A stretch of DNA of 31,883 nucleotides from Chara braunii (lineage: Eukaryota; Streptophyta; Charophyceae; Charales; Characeae), in NCBI GenBank assembly GCA_003427395.1, contig BFEA01000547.1, forward strand, positions 111,462 through 143,344. Reading direction: 5' to 3'. Both the position numbers and the translations under genes were made by a program. This document shows, piece by piece, positions 10,641-19,782 of the stretch (its first letter is position 1; each line of letters begins with the position of its first letter). The notes under the pieces were generated by a model. It was not told where the DNA came from. It saw only the letters and a list, made by a program, of their open reading frames with translations, and ran no database searches.

Positions 10641-10716
10641 ATCGACCTATTGTATTGTCGTTGTAGTCCGCCATCGGTGTGGCCGCCCATCATAGTCAAA
10701 TCGCACGAAACAAGCT
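10205..10716. repeat. direct repeat flanking the last minisatellite segment
   Basis: A word of about 60 bp ending in GCCCATCAT then AATCGCACGAAACAAGC occurs at about 10205-10265 and again at about 10648-10710. The two copies are about 445 bp apart with minisatellite between them, showing that the array grew in blocks as well as single units. Confidence 0.75.
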
Positions 10717-10893
10717 CAATGCCTTTAACACGATGTATTAAGCTAATTTTGAACTAATCCCTTATGCATTATATCTAAATAAACATAACTTTGACGTTTC
10801 CGGAACGGCACACTGACATGGCAGCCGGATATGCATGGAGTTGCCTGTAAACTACATAATTGTCAGATATGCGTGCAGTTGTGAGACTCGTGG
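10717..10893. other. short unique spacer
   Basis: AT-richer unique sequence between the minisatellite and the 91-bp satellite. GTTG(C/T) with CAGATATGCGTGCAGTTG-like words appears twice (about 10828 and 10863). No gene was seen. Confidence 0.5.
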
Positions 10894-12010
10894 ATCACCT
10901 TGGGATAGTTCCGTGATGTTTCCTCTTCATAGATTGCTTCAAACTTTGAGTTTTCACTGATTTGGGGGCTTGGGTGAGTTGCGATTCACCTTGTAAAAGT
11001 TCTGTGATGTTTCCCCTTCATAGATTGCTTCAAACTTTGAGTTTTCACTGATTTGGGGGCTTGGGTGAGTTGCGATTCACCTTGGGATAGTTCCGTGATG
11101 TTTCCTCTTCATAGATCGCTTGAAACTTTGAGTTTTCACTGATTTGGGGGCTTGGGTAAGTTGCAATTCACCTTGGGATAGTTCCGTGATGTTTCCTCTT
11201 CATAGATTGCTTCAAACNNNNNNNNNNNNNNNNNNNNNNNNNNNNNNNNNNNNNNNNNNNNNNNNNNNNNNNNNNNNNNNNNNNNNNNNNNNNNNNNNNN
11301 NNNNNNNNNNNNNNNNNNNNNNNNNNNNNNNNNNNNNNNNNNNNNNNNNNNNNNNNNNNNNNNNNNNNNNNNNNNNNNNNNNNNNNNNNNNNNNNNNNNN
11401 NNNNNNNNNNNNNNNNNNNNNNNNNNNNNNNNNNNNNNNNNNNNNNNNNNNNNNNNNNNNNNNNNNNNNNNNNNNNNNNNNNNNNNNNNNNNNNNNNNNN
11501 NNNNNNNNNNNNNNNNNNNNNNNNNNNNNNNNNNNNNNNNNNNNNNNNNNNNNNNNNNNNNNNNNNNNNNNNNNNNNNNNNNNNNNNNNNNNNNNNNNNN
11601 NNNNNNNNNNNNNNNNNNNNNNNNNNNNNNNNNNNNNNNNNNNNNNNNNNNNNNNNNNNNNNNNNNNNNNNNNNNNNNNNNNNNNNNNNNNNNNNNNNNN
11701 NNNNNNNNNNNNNNNNNNNNNNNNNNNNNNNNNNNNNNNNNNNNNNNNNNNNGATTCACCTTGGGATAGTTCCGTGATGTTTCCTCTTCATAGATTGCTT
11801 CAAACTTTGAGTTTTCACTGATTTGGGTGCTTGGGTAAGTTGCGATTCACCNTGGGATAGTTCCGTGATGTTTCCNCTTCATAGATTGCTTCAAACTTTG
11901 AGTTTTCACTGATTTGGGGGCTTGGGTGAGTTGCCATTCACCTTGTGAAAGTTCCGTGATGTTTCCTCTTCATAGATTGCCTCAAATCTTGACTTTTCAC
12001 TGAATTGGGT
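10894..12010 (-). repeat. 91-bp satellite, opposite orientation to 1-413
   Basis: TTGGGATAG-type landmarks fall at 10902, 10993, 11084 and 11175, then 11763 and 11854 after the gap, each step 91 bp within a block. The units are the reverse complement of the satellite at 1-413. The last unit before 12010 is visibly more diverged and passes into the second subfamily without losing register. Confidence 0.93.
11218..11752. other. assembly gap (535 Ns) inside the satellite
   Basis: A run of N replaces satellite DNA. Landmarks on either side are 588 bp apart, which is not a multiple of 91. The gap length is therefore probably an estimate rather than a true distance. Long frames of X residues across it are meaningless. 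Confidence 0.98.
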
Positions 12011-12540
12011 GCTTGGGTAAATTGCGAATTATCTTGAGATACTTCGGTGATGTTTCCTCCTCATAGGATACTTCAAATCTTACCTTTATGCTGTCCTTGA
12101 TTGGTGTGTATATGGCACTTCACTTCGGGATACTTCGGTGAGGATTCCTCCTCATGGGATTATTCAAATCTTACCTTTATGCTGTCCTTGATGGGTGTGT
12201 GTGTGGTGCTTCACCTCGGGATACTTCGGTGATGTATCCTCCTCATAGGATGCTTCAAATCTTACCTTTATGCTGTCCTTGATGAGTGTGTGTCATAGGA
12301 TGCTTCAAATCTTACCTTTATGCTGTCCTTGATGAGTGTGTGTGTGGCGCTTCATTTCGGGATACTTCGGTGATGATCCCTCCTCATGGGACGCTTCAAA
12401 TCTTACCTTTATGTTGTCCTTGATGGGTGTGTGCGTGGCGCTTCACTTCGGGATACTTCAATGATGTTTCCTCCTCATAGGATGCTTCAAATCTTACCTT
12501 CATGCTGTCCTTGATGAGTGTGTGTGTGGTGCTTTACCGA
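12011..12540 (-). repeat. diverged subfamily of the 91-bp satellite
   Basis: GATACTTCGGTGATG-type landmarks occur at about 12038, 12129, 12220, 12361 and 12452. Steps are 91 bp except one of 141, which contains an extra 50-bp internal duplication (the CATAGGATGCTTCAAATC block at about 12243 and 12294). The unit keeps GATGTTTCCTCCTCATAG but replaces the TTTGAGTTTTCACTG part with TTACCTTTATGCTGTCC and gains a GTGTGTGTG stretch. It is a sister subfamily of the preceding array. Confidence 0.85.
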
Positions 12541-13220
12541 AATGCTCATTTCAAGTGCGAATTTATTCGATCTTCAACCAACCAGGCCCCTGGATTTTTT
12601 ACTATACAGTGGAAATGCTCATTTGAAGTGCGAATCTATTCGCTCTTGAACCAACCACCACAGTAATATCTTACTGTATGTCGAATAAATCTGAATCTAC
12701 TCGCACTTGCATTCAATGTCCGAGTCTATTTGTTATTGAACCAACCAGGAATCTATATCAAATTGTACACGGCATAAGTCTGATTCAACTCGCACTTGTG
12801 ATCTCCCCTGAATGCGACGAACTTTTGTACGTGCGAATTTGTTCGATTTCGAACCAACCAGAAATCTTATTTCTTACTGTATGGTGGATGTCCGGATCAA
12901 CTCGCACTTGTACTCTCGCCGAAATGATCTCAATGCTACGCATTCAATGTGTGAGTTTATTCGGTCTTAAATTTTAGTGTATGGTGAATCGGTATCTCGA
13001 ATGACGCGCACTTGTACTCTCGCCTGAATGCAAGTACGTCCCTTATTCTATGTGCTAGTCGTTTCATTGGTGAACCTACCACGAACCTACTTCGTATTGC
13101 ATGGTCAATAAGTCCGAGTCAACTCGCACTTGTATTCTTGCATAAACAGAACCTCCTCCGCTACGAGTGACAATCAACTTGCACCGGAAAGAAAGTGCGT
13201 GTTTACTCGGACTAATCCAA
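12541..13220. repeat. diverged tandem array carrying palindromic CGAAT..ATTCG motif
   Basis: Units contain AAGTGCGAAT(T/C)TATTCG followed by GAACCAACCA (about 12573, 12649, 12739, 12851, relic near 13071), then TTACTGTATGGT and an opposite-facing CAACTCGCACTTGTACTCTCGCC. The copies are irregular and strongly diverged, with unit lengths roughly 75-170 bp. The motif thus alternates orientation. No gene; the 99-codon frame at 12678-12977 is a shadow. Confidence 0.7.
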
Positions 13221-13556
13221 ACTGCTTACACGTTGAACTAACAATACGAAACAGCAGTCCTTCAACTCGTACACGAGAACGATTGGGAGAGGAGTCGGAC
13301 TTGTGAGACCACTTGACCTTTAAATCAGGGTCTGGAAGTGCCACAACATCCCTGGTTAATTAAAGAGTGAATAAACTCGCACATATATAGATTACACGAG
13401 CCCAAGAAGAAGAAATGGATTCAAATACTGTTGTGTCATTGTTTTGTGATAAATATTAGAAATGTGAGTTTGCTCCCTATTGTTTTTTTTCCTGACTTCG
13501 TTAAACGTTGATGTGATTTTTTTGTTGTACATTTTTCGTGCGAGTCGTCTCTTCAA
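13221..13556. other. spacer upstream of the transposase gene
   Basis: Mostly unique, AT-richer sequence with scattered GTGCGAGTT-type words (about 13363 AATAAACTCGCAC, 13461 ATGTGAGTTTG) and a T-rich stretch at about 13482-13530. It would be expected to hold the promoter or 5' leader of the downstream gene. No clear TATA box was identified. Confidence 0.4.
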
Positions 13557-16500
13557 ATGGGTGTCCAAACCGTCCCCTATGTCCCGCCACCGCCACCGTC
13601 ACGACAACCCGGAGAAGACGATGTTCGAGAACGTAGTTCTTGTGACAGCAGCCTGGAAGCTCCCTGTGAACGGCCTCGTGATTTGAAAAGGGAGTTCTCT
13701 ATGTTAACCCCGATAAATTGTTCGGGTTCCTCTACGACGTCTAGTCCGCGTCGTATTGTTCGCTTTACCGATGTTCCCGACGGTCAGCGCATATCTACAG
13801 CACTAATTCACGATAGTGAGGATCATCGGGATATGCAGACGATTCCCGGTGGATTGATGTTCGTGAACACAAATTTTTGTGGTGTGTCCGAAATGAATGG
13901 ATCAGATGTTGTGCGGACAATCAGTCGGTTGTGTGAAAGCATTGAAGTTACCCAACCCCTAGCATTTGACCATAGTCGGTCGTTGGTGGATACAGACTTT
14001 TGTGGTACGCCCGATAGAAACGGATCTGATCGGGAACGGTCCGATACGTCCTATAAAAACGGGTCAGACCAGGAACAGGCAATGGAACGTCCGTGTGAAA
14101 ATAGCGATGCAGGTAAGACAATTGCAAATGAGTCCAGAAAAACTGACTATCCCCTAGGTTTGTTGAGCTCGCAGATCCACGTACGTGCTCTATCGATGCC
14201 AGCCACGGGTGCGACATGAAATTGACAGATTGGTTTTGTAGACACAGATTTCTGCAGTTTGTCTGAGTCATCTCGGTCTGATTTGGCGAGGAATGCTCCC
14301 AGGGGCAGATATGGTTTTATGGATGCAATGCAGCGGTCCCCGTCTACGACTCATCCTGGAACTCCCGAAGTGGTTCGTCAGGTTTTGTCACATTCCCTGC
14401 CTGGAGAAAGGAGAACATATAATCGAAAAAATAGGTCGATTAGAAAGTTAGAACATTCGAAGAGGGCCAAATGTCGATTAAATGAAACTAACATTGCGCT
14501 CGCCCAACGCACAAATGTTTTAAGAACAAGAGTCTTCGGGTCTTAACCATTGACGATATCAGACCAGTACGCGAAGCTTATTATGAAATGTCCCTCGAAA
14601 ACAGGGTTGAGTGGTGGATGCAAACCCTGGACAATTTCACTGCCCTCGATGGTGGTCTAGAAAGAGTCCAACCAGTGCAGTGCAAGCGCCGTGTGTGCAT
14701 CGCCGGTTGGTGTAAAATAATTGGGATATGTCGAAACACATACCGTCATTATAGCAAGTGCAAGTCAGACGGAGTAGTCCGTGGCCCGCATGGTCGATGG
14801 GGATTGTTGAACCCGAGACAGGAGTATGTGACCATGCTGGCTCGTGTGACAAGGTTCGTGGAAAAACATGAAGATGCTATGCCTAACGACATGGTTGCGA
14901 GGTGGACCTCGCAGAGACCTAAAGTCAGGCTCCCGCCGTATTTTATGAAGCTCCTTGTCTACGAGTCCATCAAGGCGGACTTGCAAGCAGCGGGTCAGAA
15001 CGTCATTTCGGAGCAAGTCTTCTACTTCATATGGAGGAAGAACTTATGGCATGCCGACCTTGCCGAATCCAACTCGTTCACAAAGTGTGGCAAGTGCGTC
15101 CGCCTTAGACAAGCCAGAGATAACGCCCTTCACCTTCGTGACCGTAAGGATTTCGATGAGAAGCACTGTAAACACCAACTGTATCAGGTCGCTCACCGTG
15201 CGGATTACGATGACTGGAAACTTCGTTCCATTTTGAACCCTGCGGAATACCTCTGTCTTATAGTGGATGGGATGGATCAGAAAAAGACAATCATTCCTCA
15301 CATCTGCATGTATAATTACTCTAAGGATCATCGACACGACATGATGATGAAAAGGAACCTCACCGCAGTTGTAGCTCACGGCACGAAACCGTCGATTTAT
15401 GTTTACACGTATTTATCTTTCTATGCGCATGGTTCCGATGGCACCATGACGTGCTTTATGCGGACTCCATGTGAGTTGCAGGCGTCGGGACAGAAATGGC
15501 CATGCCACCTCCGAATCCAGGCGGACAACTGCTGGAGGGGAAAAAAAAACCAATAACTTATGTGCTTGGCCTCACTTCTCATGAAATTCGGGATTTTCGA
15601 AGATGTCGAAGTGGGGTTCATGCTCGTTGGCCACACTCATACCGACATAGAGGCGACTTTTAGTGTTTTCTCTAAAAAGTTGAAGGACAACGATGCTTAC
15701 ACCATGGAGCAGTTGTTCTCACTTATCGAGTCGTCGCACAAGATACCGCCGAAGTGCACTGAGCTCGATCACATTGCCGATTGGCGCAGGGTAGTGGATC
15801 GATACGTCGACAAAAGCATCGTCGGCGTATCGAAACCACATCTCTTCAAATTCTTCATGCTGGACGGTAGTCCCGTCATGGTGTACAAAAAGCACTGCAC
15901 CGACGCGGAATGGAAGCCGAAAGGCAGACCAGTTCACTGGTTTCCAATTCTGGATGGAGAGTATGCAGGCCCTACCTCCCCTCCACAACCATGTGTTATT
16001 CCCTGTGTCGTTGAAGAGGATTTTTGGATGGCTCGTGACAGTGTCCAAAAATTATTGGACGTCCTCGAACAGCACAGACACATGTGGCAGACATGTTGGA
16101 AGGAGGAGGTCGAAAAGCGGGAGGATGCTTTGTCTTGCTGGAAAGCCATCTTTGTCGAGGCGGACGATATGACGAAAGAGGAAAAAAAGAAGGAGAACGA
16201 TGAGGGTGAGGAAGAGGATGTTCTCGAGGCGGACGAGGCTGAGATCTACCCTCACACCTTCTGGCCACAACCAGTCGAAACTGTGGTCGAAGTTCAAGAA
16301 ATCGACCCTCCTTCGCCAGAGGCTTCGCTTATACATGTAGGACCGAGGGCGGGCCGTCCAAAAGTGGACTTCGACCCCCGTCGCCATATAAACAAAGGTG
16401 ATTTTGTGATTGTCGGGCCACCCGATGAGAAAGTGTCTCAAGGTGGGGCACAGTCTGAGGTTGTCGACGACCGTTCCTCTCTGAATTTTGGTTGTTTAAG

Positions 16501-16771
16501 TATACAGTGGTGGGTGCCTACAAGTCACTCGTCCGATCTTCTCGAAAGGTACTCCGGCGCTTGGACGAAGAGGTGGAAACTTTCCACTTCAGACGAGGAG
16601 CAATGGCAACGCGCCGAAATCGTGGCTTATTCTTGGAGAAGACCCTTCCGCAAAGGAACAGATGAAAGCAAATTCGTGGCAGGCCTTACAATACCGGCAT
16701 CCGTCTGCGAAAAAGCACTTGTTGCCCTTGGGGACGGTTGTCTTTTCGGTCCGTCCGACGTGCCCGTTTAG
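13557..16771 (+). pseudogene. DUF7869-type (DDE-like) transposase-like gene, broken
   Basis: Starts at ATG 13557. Exon 1 carries two degenerate repeats (VNTNFCGVSEMNGSD, VDTDFCGTPDRNGSD). A third (DTDFCSLSES) begins at 14242, straight after a candidate intron 14113-14241 (donor G|GTAAGA, acceptor TTTTGTAG, phase 1). Frame then changes by a 1-bp loss near 14535, giving LTIDDIRPVREAYYE before MSLENRVEWW. Later landmarks are an HTH-like RRVCIAGWCKIIGICRNTYR, FTKCGKC, LCLIVDGMDQKK, IQADNCWR and VGHTHTDIEATFSVF. These fit the DUF7869 transposable-element family, whose acidic positions I take as RNase H-like catalytic residues (inference). An in-frame TAA at 15554 splits the core between NKNQ-like and CLASLLMKFG. 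The C-terminal third is acidic with a Lys/Glu-rich coiled segment, ending at TAG 16769. It heads the tandem gene cluster in the same orientation. Confidence 0.75.
14113..14241 (+). other. candidate intron in the transposase-like gene
   Basis: Donor CAG|GTAAGA at 14113 and acceptor TTTTGTAG ending at 14241. Splicing is phase 1, restores the same frame and skips two in-frame TGA codons at 14217 and 14223. It joins SDA to DTDFCSLSES, completing the third copy of the N-terminal repeat. An alternative donor at 14158 (CTAG|GTTTG) also keeps frame but is a poorer consensus. Confidence 0.55.
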
Positions 16772-16868
16772 TTAAATGCGAACTGATTCGGATTTGTTAG
16801 GTACGAATTCCGCAAAGATAATGACGAAACGTTAACTGCGAACTAATTCCGATTTCTTGTCCTGCAGG
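16772..16868 (+). promoter_or_regulatory. motif pair and splice-acceptor-like leader of tandem copy 1
   Basis: Two CGAACTRATTC-type motifs (16780-16793 and 16837-16850) lie 57 bp apart. They are followed by a pyrimidine stretch and TCCTGCAG ending at 16867, one base before the ATG. The second motif supplies CTAAT, a branch-point-like word about 20 bases before the acceptor. This suggests a 5'-UTR intron ending here; the role is inferred. Confidence 0.4.
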
Positions 16869-17761
16869 ATGGATGACGACGACGCACTATCGTGTGACGT
16901 TGTATGGGAAACAACGTCCTACGAAACCTCGTCGTACGCGAGCGAGTATTCCTTTCCGATCGAGAATGTGGATAGGGATCTTATCATCATGAACAAAAAT
17001 ATTTGGGCACGAGGAACGGTCAGTCTTGACAGCGATTATCTACATGTCGAAGTTGGGGTCAACCTCAACGGTTAAATTGAACCCGAAACACCTGTTGTTG
17101 ATGGACAAACTACAATAGTTTGCGATAGAGGGTCAAATATGTGGTACCTCTACTGGAGTTTAGAAGAAGTCCAACTTTGGGAAGTTCCATCCAGTCAGGA
17201 GGAGAAGGTCGACGTCGAGGATATGGTAGATTTCTGTGACTCACTGCGCTTAGAACAAGACTGGGATTGTATGAATGACCAGCATGCTAAACTTTGCGCA
17301 TGGTACTGCATCGGGAAGCCGCAGTTGCATTTCCCTGTGATCATAGACTACCATGGCGAGTTCGTTTGTTCAACCGTGACACCCCTGTACTAACTCTTTT
17401 CACAGCGGCCAAGCTTTGTGGTAAACGAATGACAACTTTCTTCCTTGTGAGGGAAGACTTTCGCAAGCCCACGTCCGCGGGTGCTCTGAAGCGCTTCCGT
17501 GATCGATTCGAAATAGATCCTTTGCTCGGAAAAGAATTGAATCTAAGGATTGACTGTTTGGTGCATGCCCAACTTCACTTCCTTTTCGGATTATGTGAGG
17601 AGATATTCTTCACGTTGGAACATAAGGACAACTACAATGACTATACTCTACGAAAAGTTTCGCATCACCGTTCGGGTGTCCAGACATTGGAATTCGTAGG
17701 TGGTAGGCGGAGACAGATCTACGACTGTCCTTACTGTGACGATGGACACCAGTCACCCTGA
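16869..17761 (+). pseudogene. tandem gene family copy 1, inactivated
   Basis: Paralogue of 18377-19315. ATG 16869 follows CAG plus one base. Aligned landmarks: DLIIMNKNIW, YLHVEVGVNLNG, GSNMWYLY, AWYCIGKPQLHFPVIIDY, LFTAAKLCGKRM, LRIDCLVHAQLHFLF, and the end YDCPYCDDGH. Lesions: an in-frame TAA at 17073 where the paralogues have Gln/Glu after the Gly; a 1-bp deletion at about 17362 shifting frame inside ...DYHGEF|VRLFNRDTP; and an in-frame loss of about 11 residues after VREDFR compared with copy 2. Reading otherwise runs to TGA 17759. I do not recognise the family. It follows the transposase-like gene by about 100 bp in the same orientation. Confidence 0.8.
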
Positions 17762-18139
17762 CCTGCTATGTGAGCCTTTCTGTTTGGAAATTTTCACAAC
17801 TCCGAGTTAGTTCGCCTTTTGCTGCTATACTCATACGAAAACCTCGATGTTCATCGACGACCTTGTTGTTGTCAGTGTTTTCACCCCGCGGGTCTGTTTT
17901 TTTCGCTTCTCCTGACCTTCGCACAATTGGGAGTACGGACACCCTGTAACGAAGAGCGAATCTATTCTCAGTTATCAGATCCCCAGTAGACCGTTTCATT
18001 CCTGCTTTCAGTAGATGTGTGGGACTTCACTTCATTATAAATTGACACAAGTGTGAGTATACTCGCAGTTGCCATTCCCGCTAGACTCACTGTGCGTCAT
18101 CGTTTACATGCCACCTCGTTCTTCCTCCCACAATGCAGC
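17762..18139. other. spacer between tandem copies 1 and 2
   Basis: No gene. It contains ACTCCGAGTTAGTTCGCC (about 17801, the motif in reverse), GAGCGAATCTATTCTCAGTTATC (about 17951) and AAGTGTGAGTATACTCGCAGTTG (about 18049). These are members of the motif family found upstream of the other copies. A pyrimidine-rich stretch precedes CAATGCAG ending at 18138. Confidence 0.55.
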
Positions 18140-18376
18140 ATGAACTCCAACCAGACCTCGGCCCGCGCAAGTACTTCCTGCTCGTCTCATGGCACCGTTT
18201 CTCCAAACCGGATTCCCTACCTCGAAAGTCACGTCCTTATTGTCATGTGCAGTGCTCACCCTCATTTCCTTTACTCGATTTGTCCATTTCCACATAGTCC
18301 CCCCTCCATGTGTCGTGTGTTTCACGCACTCTCATCATCTCTACAGGGCACTCATTGCTTCGACACGTAATGCAGG
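18140..18376 (+). pseudogene. duplicated start exon of the tandem family
   Basis: ATGCAGCATGAACTCCAACC at about 18134 closely repeats ATGCAGGATGAACTCCAACC at about 18370, including the acceptor-like CAG plus one base. From ATG 18140 the frame reads MNSNQTSARAST and stays open to TAA 18368. After about 9 codons it no longer resembles the family, so it is a partial duplication of the leader/start of copy 2 or an alternative first exon. Both copies end in a CAG one base before an ATG. Confidence 0.55.
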
Positions 18377-19315
18377 ATGAACTCCAACCAGACTTCAAGT
18401 GTTTGCACTTCGCGTCAACCGAGTCATTCGAGTAATTGTTCCTCTCCATGCGACGTCTCACTGTTTCCCGCACAGGATCTCATCATTTTGAATAAAAATA
18501 TATGGGAGAACCATCTCGTGAGCATTGACCCTCGATATTTGCACATTGAAAACGACGTTGCGCCAGATGGGCAAATCTCTATGCGTTTAATGTATGACAA
18601 TGACAGACAAATTGTGGTCGCCTCGGATAACGGGTCGAACTTCTGGTACCTGTACTCGCTACAGAAAGAGGTTGAGGTTGAGGTAGATCCTGACGGCGGC
18701 GAGGAGGATGATAAGGAGCCTGGGGACGTTGTTGCTCCAACGAAGATGATTGAAGCTTGGAACACCCTTTGTGCCATCCAACGATGGTCAGCCCAAGACA
18801 GGAGCCACGTAAAGCTATATGCATGGTTTTGCGTTGGAAAACTGGAGTTGCGGACCCCAGTCATTGTTAACTACTACGGTCGAATTCGGGTGTTGAATCG
18901 CAACACTACCATTACTACGCTTTTTACGGCCGTCAAGGTCGATGGTCGAAAAATGAAAGCTCATTTTGTTGTAAGGGAGGAGTACCGAGGTGTCACCCTC
19001 AGTCACGCGGAAGCGTTTCACAGCCCGACACTTTCCGGTGCTCTAAGGCGATTCAGAACTCGACTATCCGTAGATGCGGCTTTGAGGAAGGAGCTCAAGT
19101 TAAGGGTCGACTGTTTGGTACACAATCAGTTGCACTACCTTTTCGATAATTGCGACAACATATCCTGGACAATCGAATACAAGGATCACAACATGGCGGT
19201 TATTTTACACAAAGAAGAGTATCACCGGTCGGGTACCAGGAAGGTGGAACTGCTCCCCTGTACTTTGAGAAAAGTATATGATTGTCCTTACTGTGAAGAC
19301 GAGCATCCGTGGTAG
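18377..19315 (+). CDS. tandem gene family copy 2, intact, unknown function (312 aa)
   Basis: The only uninterrupted member. Order: a Ser/Thr/Asn-rich N-terminus (residues 1-35); DLIILNKNIW (about 36); YLHIENDVAPDGQ; GSNFWYLY (about 85); an acidic loop (about 98-117); WFCVGKLELRTPVIVNYYGR; LNRNTTITTLFTAVKVDGRK; FVVREEYRGVTL; FHSPTLSGALRRFRTRL; LRVDCLVHNQLHYLFDNCD (about 250); and a terminal YDCPYCEDEHPW. Conserved Cys/His (CLVH, QLH, CPYC..xH) could bind a metal, which is inference. No signal peptide or membrane segment. The start is chosen at ATG 18377 because the paralogues also start one base after a CAG. Conservation of frame between diverged copies argues that the family is, or was, under selection. 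I recognise no known domain. The neighbouring transposase-like gene suggests an element accessory protein, unproven. Confidence 0.8.
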   Translation: MNSNQTSSVCTSRQPSHSSNCSSPCDVSLFPAQDLIILNKNIWENHLVSIDPRYLHIENDVAPDGQISMRLMYDNDRQIVVASDNGSNFWYLYSLQKEVEVEVDPDGGEEDDKEPGDVVAPTKMIEAWNTLCAIQRWSAQDRSHVKLYAWFCVGKLELRTPVIVNYYGRIRVLNRNTTITTLFTAVKVDGRKMKAHFVVREEYRGVTLSHAEAFHSPTLSGALRRFRTRLSVDAALRKELKLRVDCLVHNQLHYLFDNCDNISWTIEYKDHNMAVILHKEEYHRSGTRKVELLPCTLRKVYDCPYCEDEHPW

Positions 19316-19375
19316 GCGTTTCCACTGTTCCTTTGAGTGGGTGTGCCCTTGCACGATTGGGAGTGGTAGTATAGT

Positions 19376-19438
19376 CGTCGGCAGCGTGATGTGTACGACT
19401 GTCCGTACCGTTGCAACGGACATCCTGAATATTTGTAA
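19376..19438 (+). pseudogene. C-terminal relic of a fourth tandem copy
   Basis: In one frame the sequence reads RRQRDVYDCPYRCNGHPEYL and stops at TAA 19436. It matches the last 20 residues of copies 1-3 (RRQIYDCPYCDDGH in copy 1), with an Arg inserted in the CPYC pair. Upstream of 19376 no further similarity is evident. It lies about 60 bp beyond the end of copy 2 and indicates unequal exchange or deletion of a further copy. Confidence 0.7.
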
Positions 19439-19782
19439 GGAAAATGGTCCTCAATAGGAGAGTAATTTGATTGTTCCACATGAATCACGTGTTGGAAATG
19501 AGTCAAGATTAAGCGGCGGTTGCAGGACTTGCGCTCGCTTGCGAAGTGCGAATCTATTCTCACTTATCGAACCACATGAATAACGTGTGGAAAATAAGTC
19601 GAAATTCAACGGAAGTTATAGAGCTTGCGCTCTCTTGCGAAGTACGAATTCATTCTTAGTTATCAAACCCTTTCGTGCATCCGATAAGATCATGTATATG
19701 TTTTTTATGCACTCAGTTCCTTTTTGTGCACTTGGGAGAATCGCAACTGATGCGCTTTCTTTCGTTTCTCCGCTGATGCAGA
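19439..19782. other. spacer upstream of copy 3
   Basis: No gene. GAAGTGCGAATCTATTCTCACTTATCGAACC at about 19536 and GAAGTACGAATTCATTCTTAGTTATCAAACC at about 19638 are tandem relatives about 100 bp apart. Each is followed or preceded by CACATGAAT(C/A)ACGTGT-type words. A pyrimidine tract and TGATGCAG end at 19781. Confidence 0.55.

Noticed and set aside
9102-10666. Several frames of 100-190 codons on both strands
   Set aside because: By-product of the 21-bp minisatellite; no single strand is favoured.
11136-11821. Frames crossing the N run
   Set aside because: Composed of unknown residues; assembly gap.
12541-13220. Heat-shock-element array (GAAnnTTC)
   Set aside because: The half-sites are spaced four bases apart (GAAnnnnTTC), not two, and lie in a tandem repeat.
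13948-14271. 107-codon minus-strand frame
   Set aside because: Antisense shadow of the repeat-bearing N-terminal exon of the transposase-like gene.
3219-17761. Alternative genetic code with TAA/TAG as glutamine, as in some ulvophyte algae
   Set aside because: Two of the in-frame stops in the ParB-like gene are TGA and there are also true frameshifts, so decay explains the data better.
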